This document shows, in pieces, positions 37,932-47,705 of a DNA stretch of 64,000 nt. Source of the stretch: Affinundibacterium nitidum (GTDB lineage: Bacteria; Pseudomonadota; Gammaproteobacteria; Burkholderiales; Burkholderiaceae_D); the NCBI RefSeq assembly GCF_014284155.1, contig NZ_JACOFZ010000002.1, positions 514,469 to 578,468 on the forward strand, given 5' to 3'. Within the stretch, counting starts at the first letter, position 1; each line of letters opens with the position of its first letter. The notes under the pieces are model-generated. The model had not been told where the DNA came from. It saw only the letters and a list, made by a program, of their open reading frames with translations, and did not search any database. Position numbers and translations under genes: made by a program.

Positions 37932-37979
37932 GGAAATCCTTGAAATAAGAAATGCATACGACACAGCCGCACGCTCAAA

Positions 37980-38966
37980 CTACAAGTCGTCAGTACTGCT
38001 TTCACGCACTATGAGTTGTACTGCTAAAGTTTTATCGATTGCTTCGTCCTGTGCCTTGCGCAGTAACATAGCGACGCCTTCTGCGCCGAGTGCTTCTTTA
38101 TCGACATGAATACTGGTCAAGGGTGGATTCGATTTGGCGGCGGCACTGATATTGTCAAAGCCGACGATCGCGATATCGTGTGGAATTTTGAGACCTGCTT
38201 CAAGGCAGGCCTGCATCGCTGTCAATGCCGTCGTATCGTTGTAGCAAAATACCGCATCGGGCGGTTGCGTCATGGCCAGCAGCTTTAACATCGCCTGTTT
38301 GACGCTGAGTTCTTCGTTGGCATGATGCGGTATCGCGATTTCTAATTCGGGGTTCGCCAAAATTTTGGCATCAAATAAGGCCTTACGAAAACCGTGCACC
38401 CGTTCTTGAATACTGTAATGAGCACTGGGACCACTCAACATCGCGATACGCTTACGTCCAGCTTGGATTAAATGCCGTGTCGCTAAATAACCGCCAAGTC
38501 GATTATCAGGATTAATCGAGGTGTAGTCTTGTAGGTGCATATCGATCAGCACCAAGGGTTTTCCTGCCGCGCGAATCGCATGCAAGATTTCAGGCTCAAA
38601 AAAACCGGCACACAGAATTGCATCGGGTTGATGCAGACGGATCTGCTCCATGATGGGCTCGGCTGGCCCTATCGCTACAAAGGATAGTGCAATACCTTCA
38701 CGGCGACATGCCGCTTCTGCGCCATGCAAGACTGGAGAAAAGAACGGGCTACTCGATAAAGTATTGTGTTGGCGATGCAATAGAAAAGCGATGCGGCGCA
38801 CTCGCCCCACTTTGAGCTTAGATAAATCATAACCAAGCTCACGTGCCACCGCGAACACACGAGCCCGCGTCGTTTCGGTCAAACCACTCTGATTCTTCAA
38901 AGCGCGCGATATCGTGCCCAAAGACAGACCTGTCGCTTTTGCAATATCGCGTATGGTGACACCCAT
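37980..38966 (-). CDS. LacI-family transcriptional regulator
   Basis: This is a probable sugar-responsive repressor of the adjacent GH92 mannosidase gene. The N-terminal helix-turn-helix is VTIRDIAKATGLSLGTISRALKN, with the hinge helix (residues about 45-58) ahead of a periplasmic-binding-like sensor domain (VRRIAFLLHR, ILCAGFFEPE, RKRIAMLSGPSAHYS, VFCYNDTTALTAMQACL, IAIVGFDNISAAAKSNPPLTS). At 328 residues it is complete. It precedes GH92 by 48 bp on the same strand, so the two are likely one transcript and perhaps autoregulated. Confidence 0.94.
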   Translation of the reverse strand: MGVTIRDIAKATGLSLGTISRALKNQSGLTETTRARVFAVARELGYDLSKLKVGRVRRIAFLLHRQHNTLSSSPFFSPVLHGAEAACRREGIALSFVAIGPAEPIMEQIRLHQPDAILCAGFFEPEILHAIRAAGKPLVLIDMHLQDYTSINPDNRLGGYLATRHLIQAGRKRIAMLSGPSAHYSIQERVHGFRKALFDAKILANPELEIAIPHHANEELSVKQAMLKLLAMTQPPDAVFCYNDTTALTAMQACLEAGLKIPHDIAIVGFDNISAAAKSNPPLTSIHVDKEALGAEGVAMLLRKAQDEAIDKTLAVQLIVRESSTDDL

Positions 38967-39156
38967 TCCAAACCACTTTCAACAAGACCGAGAGGAGCTA
39001 TTCTCCCTCATTTTAATAAACAAATGAAACGGCTTAAGATAAGCATTCAGAATGCCAAAGCCATAGCGGATATTAGTCTGAGCCGAATTTATGGGTCAAT
39101 CTATTGGATGGAGAAGTGATGCAGTTTAGCTGTTTTAGTAAACAACGTGCGATATT

Positions 39157-39193
39157 AAAAAAGCCCCAACACCTTTCGAAATGTTGGGGCTTT
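39157..39193 (-). terminator. Terminator after the tandem receiver gene
   Basis: On the minus strand the stem AAAGCCCCAAC/GTTGGGGCTTT is followed by T residues, 28 bp past the stop codon of the receiver protein. The remaining DNA between the LacI gene and this site shows no gene. Confidence 0.88.
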
Positions 39194-39220
39194 GCAGATA
39201 AACTCACCAAAACTTTGAAT

Positions 39221-40087
39221 CTAATCGCGTATGCTTTCCAATGCACTAGGCAAGAATTTGGCGATAGTTGCCAATAACTCGTCTTCTGCCACTGGCTTGC
39301 TGAGGTAAGCATTACAGCCAGACCAGCTGCCGCGGAACTTGTCGATCATGGATGACTTACTGGTCAACATGACGACCGCGGTAGATTTGGTCTTGGCGTT
39401 ACCCTTAATGCGTTTGCAAACTTCATAGCCATCGATGCCAGGCATCATGATGTCGAGGAAGATACAAGTGTATTTCTTGATGTTAGCTTTCTCGATTGCC
39501 TCTTCACCGGTCTCTGCGAAGTCGACATCGAATTGGAACGGCGACAGTTTGATGCGCATAAAAGCACGCACTGTCGCGCTATCATCGACGACGAGTACCG
39601 ATTCGCGATCTGCCAAGACCGTTGTTGCTGGCACTGGCTTGAGCTTTTGATCGGTTGAGCGACGCAGACTAGTACCATCCCATTGATTAGGATTTTGCGT
39701 GGAGCGACGATTGCGCTCTTGCAAAGCATCTTGCATCACTTCATCGAGTTTCTCGAAGAGGCGCATCCAATGAATGGGTTTTGGCACAAACGGCCACGGC
39801 GTTTCCACCGCAGTTCTGCCAATCACAACCGCTGGCGAATGGGCATTCGGCACGCCGATATCGCGGCGTGCGAGTTCCTCGAGCGCCTCTGGATTATCAG
39901 CATTAATCAAATATATATCGGCCCGAGAGTCTCCCATTTCAGGTTCGACATATGACATCTCGCGACGGCTCGTGAGTCGAAAGGTCGAGGTCAGCATACT
40001 TTTTTCTGCCTCGGTGAAACCGCGCATTTCTAATACAAAACGATGGCTGCCCTCAGGGGACGCCATCATGGGTGTGGATTGGGTCAT
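39221..40087 (-). CDS. Response regulator with tandem receiver-like domains
   Basis: The C-terminal 125 residues are a complete receiver domain. It has the acidic pair in SVLVVDDSATVRAFM, a phospho-acceptor aspartate in CIFLDIMMPGIDGYEVC, the threonine in VVMLTSKSS and the lysine in AYLSKPVAEDEL. It most resembles PilG/PilH-type single receivers. The N-terminal 125 residues also look receiver-like (ADIYLINADNPEA, PAVVIGRT, FVPKPIHWMRLFEKLDEVM), but without the clear acidic pocket, so this half may be a degenerate receiver. No output DNA-binding domain is present. No kinase or chemotaxis genes are close by. Confidence 0.85.
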   Translation of the reverse strand: MTQSTPMMASPEGSHRFVLEMRGFTEAEKSMLTSTFRLTSRREMSYVEPEMGDSRADIYLINADNPEALEELARRDIGVPNAHSPAVVIGRTAVETPWPFVPKPIHWMRLFEKLDEVMQDALQERNRRSTQNPNQWDGTSLRRSTDQKLKPVPATTVLADRESVLVVDDSATVRAFMRIKLSPFQFDVDFAETGEEAIEKANIKKYTCIFLDIMMPGIDGYEVCKRIKGNAKTKSTAVVMLTSKSSMIDKFRGSWSGCNAYLSKPVAEDELLATIAKFLPSALESIRD

Positions 40088-40192
40088 TGTGAACGTGTAA
40101 ACCTTATTTTCTCTCCCAATTTCTCATCGGAAATTTTCGGGAGCGATTCTTGCAATCAGTGACAAGATCATACAATAAAGCGAGAGGCTCAC

Positions 40193-40231
40193 AAAAAAAT
40201 CGCGCATAAAATCGCATGTTTTATGCGCGAA
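40193..40231 (-). terminator. Terminator of the thi operon
   Basis: A perfect 12-bp stem TCGCGCATAAAA/TTTTATGCGCGA (40200-40211 and 40219-40230), read on the minus strand, is followed by seven T residues. It lies 63 bp past the thiE stop codon. Confidence 0.92.
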
Positions 40232-40293
40232 TTATCTGGCTGCAACAGAATTACGCTTTTTTCACAACACACTAGTGGTCTTAGGGCTTAATT

Positions 40294-40920
40294 TTATTTA
40301 AATAAAGAAACAAATTCCCTAACGGCACTATGGGGGTCAAGCGAGTTATACACACTACTAATGGCAGCAACCATGTTAGCACCTCGATTAACTAGTGGTT
40401 GTGCTAACTCCGGCGTCATACCACCAATGACCACAATCGGAAGTGGTATTACCGCTTTCGCTCGCACAAGGATATCTGGCGGCGTGGTCACAGGGTATTG
40501 CTTCACGACAGAAGGATAGAATCCACCAAAAGCCACATAACTGGCCTGTTGCACATAGGCATTTTCAGCCAAGACCAGTTCACCATAACAAGAAGCGCCA
40601 ATGATCTTATTTTTACCTAATAAGACTCTGGCTTCTCCCACGCCCATATCAGTCCCACCGACATGCACGCCGTCTGCATCGAGCTCTGCGCACAGGCCAA
40701 TATGATCATTAATGATGAAAGGAACTTTATGAACCCGACACAGCTTCAACAAGGCTTGCGCTTGTTCAAATCGTTGTTCTGAAGATGCGGTTTTATGCCG
40801 GTACTGCAATACCGATACGCCGGCTTGCAATGCAACTTCAGTGACCGCCAGTAGTTCCTCGGTATCATCCCAATTTGGGGTGACCAAATACAAGCCAGAT
40901 TGTGGCAATTGCTCACTCAT
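40294..40920 (-). CDS. thiE: Thiamine phosphate synthase
   Basis: This enzyme joins hydroxymethylpyrimidine diphosphate and thiazole phosphate to form thiamine phosphate. Motifs are YLVTPNWDDTE, VLQYRHKTASSEQRF, FIINDHIGLCAELDADGVHVGGTD, KIIGASCYG and VVIGGMTPEL. The start is uncertain: the ATG at 40920 (MSEQLPQSGLYLVTP, 208 residues) has AGAGA upstream, while in-frame ATG and GTG codons 12 and 21 bp upstream also exist. It is the last gene of thiC-thiS-thiG-thiD-thiE. Confidence 0.95.
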   Translation of the reverse strand: MSEQLPQSGLYLVTPNWDDTEELLAVTEVALQAGVSVLQYRHKTASSEQRFEQAQALLKLCRVHKVPFIINDHIGLCAELDADGVHVGGTDMGVGEARVLLGKNKIIGASCYGELVLAENAYVQQASYVAFGGFYPSVVKQYPVTTPPDILVRAKAVIPLPIVVIGGMTPELAQPLVNRGANMVAAISSVYNSLDPHSAVREFVSLFK

Positions 40921-40942
40921 TTTCTCTCTCATTTTTCTCACT

Positions 40943-41770
40943 TTAAGCGACTTGCGAACGCTGCGGAATTAACTGTCCATCTGCAATTCGAAATGCAGAA
41001 AACAGCGCTGCTTGGGTATATTCTTGAGCAGCCAACAAACTTTGCTGCAGGGTCATGCCGAGTGCCAAATGCGCAGATATGGCAGCGGCTAAAGTACAAC
41101 CGCTGCCATGGAATTGCTCCTTCAGACGTGGCCAAGTCCATTGCACCTCTGGCTGCCCCTGTGTAGATGAAAACCAGCGATTGATCACCAACTCTTCATC
41201 CGCGTGCCCACCTTTGAGCAGCACATCACTGACTACCCCTCCGAGCAGCGATATCGCTTTTTGTGCGTTCGTCAGGCCGTGGGGTGCAAGCTTGACCAAT
41301 TCAGGCAAATTAGGCGTGATGAGACTGGCACGTTCTAATACAGGAGCGATCGCAATAGAAGCATCATCGACTGCCAAGGGATTACCCCGTCCACTACCCA
41401 ACACAGGGTCGACGATCACAGGCAGGCGACCACCCACGTGCACGCTAGTTTCCTGAATTTGATCGATGAGTTGTGCAATCACTTCTGCATTTTCTCGATT
41501 GCCGACAATACCAATCTTCACTGCACGAATCGGCATACATGAGATCAAGGCTCTTGTTTGTGCTCGAATCACCTCAGCAGCAACCGGATACACTGCATAC
41601 ACTTGATTATTATCCTGCACAGTCAGCGCAGTGATGATAGGCAAGGCATGAGCACCCTGCGCCGCAATCGCCTCAATATCGGCCTGAATACCAGCGCCAC
41701 CACTAGGATCATGTCCAGCGAAGACCAGCACACAAGGCCGTAACTTATGATGTGGCTGAGCTTCAAACAT
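40943..41770 (-). CDS. thiD: Hydroxymethylpyrimidine (phosphate) kinase
   Basis: This ribokinase-fold enzyme phosphorylates hydroxymethylpyrimidine and its phosphate on the way to thiamine. Motifs are VLVFAGHDPSGGAGIQADIE, ITALTVQDNNQV, IVDPVLGSGRGNPL, LITPNLPEL, LLKGGHADEE and the anion-hole HGSGCTLAAAISAHLALG. At 275 residues it is full length. The ATG at 41770 shares one base with the thiG stop (TGATG); a GTG one codon earlier is an alternative. The C-terminus is followed after 22 bp by the chosen thiE start. Confidence 0.96.
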   Translation of the reverse strand: MFEAQPHHKLRPCVLVFAGHDPSGGAGIQADIEAIAAQGAHALPIITALTVQDNNQVYAVYPVAAEVIRAQTRALISCMPIRAVKIGIVGNRENAEVIAQLIDQIQETSVHVGGRLPVIVDPVLGSGRGNPLAVDDASIAIAPVLERASLITPNLPELVKLAPHGLTNAQKAISLLGGVVSDVLLKGGHADEELVINRWFSSTQGQPEVQWTWPRLKEQFHGSGCTLAAAISAHLALGMTLQQSLLAAQEYTQAALFSAFRIADGQLIPQRSQVA

Positions 41771-42564
41771 CACACCACTCTGCCAGCCATAGGCGAAGAA
41801 GGCGACGCCACAAACTTTCGTGCGATGCGACCAGCCATGAAGGCTTCGCGCCCTGCTTCTACCGCCAATCCCATAGCACGCGCCATACGAATCGGGTCGC
41901 GCGCGCCAGCAATTGCCGTATTCATCAAAACGCCGTCACACCCAAGTTCCATCGCAATGGCCGCGTCAGAAGCCGTACCTACACCCGCATCGACTATGAT
42001 TGGCACGGTCGCTTGTTCAATGATGAGCGACAAATTCCACGGATTCAAAATCCCCATGCCAGAGCCAATCAGTGAAGCCAACGGCATTACTGCGACACAG
42101 CCAATGTCCTCCAACATGCGCGCTTGAATCGGATCATCGCTGCAATACACCATCACATCAAAACCATCCTTGACCAAGACCTTTGCAGCCTCCAAGGTCT
42201 CAGGCATGTTGGGGAACAACGTTTTTTCATCGCCCAATACTTCGAGCTTACAAAGTTTGTGTCCGCCCAATAATTCACGCCCCAGTTGCAAGGTATAGAT
42301 TGCATCTTTCGCGTTATAACATCCTGCTGTATTCGGCAAGATGGTGTATTTCGAAGGCGGAACGACATCGAGCAAACTAGGTGCATTCGGATCTTGACCG
42401 ATGTTCACACGACGAATCGCTACAGTGATAATTTCCGCACCACTCGCTTCAGTAGCCAGCTTGGTTTGCTCGAGATCTTTATACTTACCACTACCGACCA
42501 ACAAACGCGATTGATAGGTTTTGCCTGCAATCGTCAGGCTGCTTGTTTTTGTTTCTACTGTCAT
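41770..42564 (-). CDS. thiG: Thiazole synthase
   Basis: This enzyme builds the thiazole phosphate ring from deoxyxylulose phosphate, dehydroglycine and the sulfur carried on ThiS. Family motifs are [33 protein letters not shown] and the Schiff-base lysine in [12 protein letters not shown] (K106). The phosphate-binding loops are [18 protein letters not shown] and [12 protein letters not shown]. At 264 residues it is full length. It is 33 bp after thiS. No thiO or thiH, which would supply dehydroglycine, is in this operon. Confidence 0.97.
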   Translation of the reverse strand: MTVETKTSSLTIAGKTYQSRLLVGSGKYKDLEQTKLATEASGAEIITVAIRRVNIGQDPNAPSLLDVVPPSKYTILPNTAGCYNAKDAIYTLQLGRELLGGHKLCKLEVLGDEKTLFPNMPETLEAAKVLVKDGFDVMVYCSDDPIQARMLEDIGCVAVMPLASLIGSGMGILNPWNLSLIIEQATVPIIVDAGVGTASDAAIAMELGCDGVLMNTAIAGARDPIRMARAMGLAVEAGREAFMAGRIARKFVASPSSPMAGRVV

Positions 42565-42597
42565 GATTTTTCCTAATTAGTCTTGTCGAATCGGTAG

Positions 42598-42798
42598 CTA
42601 TCCTCCACCGATTGCCCTAACCACATCCACTTGATCACCATGGTTCAGCCTATGCTTGGACCACATGGATCGGCTAATTACTTGACGATTGACCGCCACC
42701 GCAATAGCTTGATTTCCAATATTGAGTTCGGTGATCAAATTTTGTAAGCATGCCTCGGGAGACAAGGTGCGAGGCTCACCATTGAGTTGTATTTCCAT
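42598..42798 (-). CDS. thiS: Sulfur carrier protein ThiS
   Basis: This is a ubiquitin-like sulfur carrier of 66 residues. It begins MEIQLNGEPRTL and ends VRAIGGG, with the terminal Gly-Gly needed for thiocarboxylate formation. IAVAVNRQVISRSMW and HGDQVDVVRAIGGG match the family. It lies 8 bp after thiC and 33 bp before thiG, the classic order. Confidence 0.95.
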   Translation of the reverse strand: MEIQLNGEPRTLSPEACLQNLITELNIGNQAIAVAVNRQVISRSMWSKHRLNHGDQVDVVRAIGGG

Positions 42799-42806
42799 AG
42801 CTCGAT

Positions 42807-44888
<2,082 letters not shown>

Positions 44889-44926
44889 TTTAAAAATACA
44901 CAGAACAATTACCACTGTGCGGGCGC

Positions 44927-44932
44927 ATTATA
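44927..44932 (-). promoter_or_regulatory. Putative -10 box of the thi operon promoter
   Basis: On the minus strand TATAAT (44932-44927) lies about 40 bp upstream of the aptamer. A plausible -35 (TTGCTT) is 19 bp further upstream, which is longer than ideal, so the -35 assignment is uncertain. Confidence 0.5.
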
Positions 44933-44982
44933 GCCGCCTACTGTAAAAAAAAGCAAAGCTTTATCAAAACAAGAATCCTGAT

Positions 44983-45015
44983 GAAAAAAACCCGTGACTC
45001 ACGCAATTGTGAGTC
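44983..45015 (-). terminator. Terminator after the TPR-GGDEF gene
   Basis: On the minus strand the stem GACTCAC/GTGAGTC (45015-45009 and 45002-44996) is followed by ACGGG and a run of T. It lies 57 bp past the stop codon of the TPR-GGDEF gene and before the thi promoter. Confidence 0.75.
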
Positions 45016-45071
45016 TTCAATGATGAGTTGGAGGCAGATCCGCCCCTTAAAGAGGCGACTGTGTGGTCGAC

Positions 45072-47192
45072 TTAATTAGCGACTTGCGGTGGGCCGAGTA
45101 CTTCAATTACTTCGACCATGTTTTGTTTGATGGCCGCAGCCAAATCGTGGGTCAATGTCGGGATTGCATCTTCATGTGGCACCAACAATCGAGCCAAACC
45201 ATAGGCACGATTGCGGCCATGCGTTTTACCAAGGTACAGGGCCATGTCGGCGATTTGCAAAGCACGTTCCCAATCGCACACATCTTCGGGCACATCTGAG
45301 AATGGCACAGAAATGAAACCTGCAGTTACGGTGACTGTGATTGCTTGTTCGCCATTCATAAACGGTGCTTCACCAATCGTACGTAAAACACGCTCGACCA
45401 AACTGGTAATTTGTTCGGGGTTTGATTTAGGTGAGAAGATCAAAAATTCCTCTCCACCCCAACGCATCAGCATATCTTCATCACGAACTACATTACGCAA
45501 ACGTGATGCCACTTCCTTTAAGACGATATCGCCTACCGCATGACCCCAGGTATCGTTAATATTCTTGAAGTGATCGATGTCGAGCAAGATCATGCAATCA
45601 GGGTTGGCATAAGCGCCTTCACGCCGTTCTGCTTCCACACGAACAACACGTGTTGACATCAAAGCGATAAAGGAACGACGGTTGTGCAACCCCGTGAGCG
45701 GGTCACGCACGGCATGAAACTCCAACTGCGAGTTCACTTCCTGTAACTGCAAATTCAATTTCTTACTGCGACGATACAGCATGTAGATAAAACAACCAGC
45801 CAATACCGCGACGACAGAGGCAAGCAAAGTCACCATTTGTTGCAAACGATGATTGCGAATATCCGCGTCTTTCAGTTCATTATTTTTCGCCAGTAATTCG
45901 ATTTGTTTTTCACGTTTTTCGGTATCAAAACTCTCGCGTAATTTAGCGGTCTCCTTGGCGACTTCTGCTTGATACACCTCCTCACTCAAGGTTTGCTTTT
46001 CGCGCATTAACACCAAGGCTTCTTTATACATACCGGCAGACTCATACATGGCCGCCAACTCACCATTGATTGATTCAAGGGCACTATTTGATTTTTCTTT
46101 TTTGAAGAATTCAATACTCTCCATGACAAGGTCAGAACCTTGTTTAACTTTGCCTTGATAGCCAAGCGCTAAGCCCAAATTGACTTGGGCACCGATCACA
46201 TTGAACTTATCATCTAACTTTTCATAGACAGCCATTGACTCACGTGCGCACTGTTCAGCGCGCTTGTAGTCTTTCAAGATCAAATATTGGTCGGCCAAAT
46301 TAAATAACGCTGCCCCCTGAGCAAAAGGAAGCCCTTCTTGTTTCGCGATATTCAGTGCAGTTTCGTATTCCTTCAGCGCTTCGACATTGCGCTTCATCTG
46401 GGATAAGGCGGCGCCACGCACGATCAAAATTTCAACATAAGCCTTCGGTACCGCAGTAGCGGATGAAACCGCCAGTGCTTCAGTGGTCGCTTCTAAGGCT
46501 TTCTTGGGGTCTTTGAGACCCAAGTACATACTCGAGATCCGTTCCCATGTGATCATTCGCGCTTGCAACTGACGCCGTGGCAACTTCTCGATCAGGTCGA
46601 GCATATAGATGTACTGCTTCAGGGCGAATTGAAATTTACCCTGCGCACTATAAAACTGCGACTTGATGGAAGCGTAACGAAATTTCAGCGACGGTGTCGC
46701 CTTTTCTATGGACGGTTCTAAGCTATCCAAATACGCATACGCAGCATCATAGCCCGACTTTTCGTAGACATCGAAGGCTTCGATAATCGAAAGAAAGAGT
46801 AAAGCATCTTTATCTTTCAACTCTTTGGAAAGACGTTTGAACTCATCTTGCAGCGCAGTGCCCTCTTTGACTCTACCTGCATCGAAATATAAGCCACTTA
46901 ACACGGCGACTAAATCAAGGCGCGCTTGGACACTGGCATCCGCCGGCATTTTCTTTTGCAATTCGAGTAACTGGCGAATGCCTTCCTCATTATTGCGGTC
47001 AGAGAGGTCTTGGATTTGATCGATACGGCGAACGATAGGATCATCTTCCGCATGAACAAAGGCAGGTACAGACAAGGCTGTCATTAGCGTCGCTAACGAC
47101 ACCAATTGCCTCAAAAGAATGCTTTTTTTGCCACTTTGGTGTTGTAGTCGCGATGGGCTGTGCGAAGCAGATCGTTCAAAGAAACCCATCAT
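45072..47192 (-). CDS. TPR-repeat diguanylate cyclase
   Basis: This 706-residue protein begins with a signal peptide or anchor (VSLATLMTALSVPAFVHA). About 380 residues of tetratricopeptide-like helices follow (ALKEYETALNIAKQEGLPFA, AALFNLADQYLILKDYKRAE, AQVNLGLALGYQGKVKQG). A coiled segment and one membrane helix (VTLLASVVAVLAGCFIYMLY) lead to a cytoplasmic GGDEF domain. The active-site motif is GGEEF (MRWGGEEFLIF) and the inhibitory RxxD site is RDED five residues before it. It should make cyclic-di-GMP in response to a periplasmic signal read by the TPR domain. The ligand is unknown, and it stands alone with its own terminator. Confidence 0.93.
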   Translation of the reverse strand: MMGFFERSASHSPSRLQHQSGKKSILLRQLVSLATLMTALSVPAFVHAEDDPIVRRIDQIQDLSDRNNEEGIRQLLELQKKMPADASVQARLDLVAVLSGLYFDAGRVKEGTALQDEFKRLSKELKDKDALLFLSIIEAFDVYEKSGYDAAYAYLDSLEPSIEKATPSLKFRYASIKSQFYSAQGKFQFALKQYIYMLDLIEKLPRRQLQARMITWERISSMYLGLKDPKKALEATTEALAVSSATAVPKAYVEILIVRGAALSQMKRNVEALKEYETALNIAKQEGLPFAQGAALFNLADQYLILKDYKRAEQCARESMAVYEKLDDKFNVIGAQVNLGLALGYQGKVKQGSDLVMESIEFFKKEKSNSALESINGELAAMYESAGMYKEALVLMREKQTLSEEVYQAEVAKETAKLRESFDTEKREKQIELLAKNNELKDADIRNHRLQQMVTLLASVVAVLAGCFIYMLYRRSKKLNLQLQEVNSQLEFHAVRDPLTGLHNRRSFIALMSTRVVRVEAERREGAYANPDCMILLDIDHFKNINDTWGHAVGDIVLKEVASRLRNVVRDEDMLMRWGGEEFLIFSPKSNPEQITSLVERVLRTIGEAPFMNGEQAITVTVTAGFISVPFSDVPEDVCDWERALQIADMALYLGKTHGRNRAYGLARLLVPHEDAIPTLTHDLAAAIKQNMVEVIEVLGPPQVAN

Positions 47193-47705
47193 GTCTCATT
47201 CACCTTTTGCTATGCATTTTTCAGAAATGCGGCGCCCATTTTTGCTTTTTATTGTGTGCTAACAAGCGCGCGTAGGAAATCTCCTGCTTAGTTTCGCCAA
47301 ATGTTTTATTTATTCTTTGACGATCTTAGGCCCTCCCAAAATGATTATTTTCTTACCAAAACATGGTAAGACTTTCATTCAAAAGGTTCTGTTATAAGGA
47401 ACTAAGCGATTTCGTATCCTAGCATTTTCCATATGGCATCAAGTAATTTTTTCACTGATGGAGCCGTTTTTTGTCCCCAAATTTTCACAAAGCTTTTCGA
47501 TTCTTTATAAAAGCATCACGAAAATGGGTTTTAATATATCTGTAATGCAAATTTCAGGCAGATAGTGTCAGTCTTGAAGCGATGCTCATTTATAATCGAG
47601 GGTTTCGTCGTTCAACATTAAGACTTCGTCATCACGAGTGAAAAAGTCGAGCAAGTAGAACGCGCAATGCCCGAATTTCAACTTACTTTTTAGTCAGACC
47701 ACATC
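47193..47705. other. Gene-free stretch between the GGDEF gene and valS
   Basis: These 513 bp must hold the divergent promoters of the TPR-GGDEF gene and valS. I see a TATAAT near 47590 that could serve valS but no good -35. A 7-bp inverted repeat TCTTACC/GGTAAGA lies at 47351-47371 with a 7-nt spacer. No coding sequence or RNA gene is evident. Confidence 0.4.

Noticed and set aside
47351-47371. Inverted repeat TCTTACC/GGTAAGA upstream of valS considered as a terminator
   Set aside because: It has no T-run in either useful direction and is only 7 bp long. It is mentioned only within the description of the gap.
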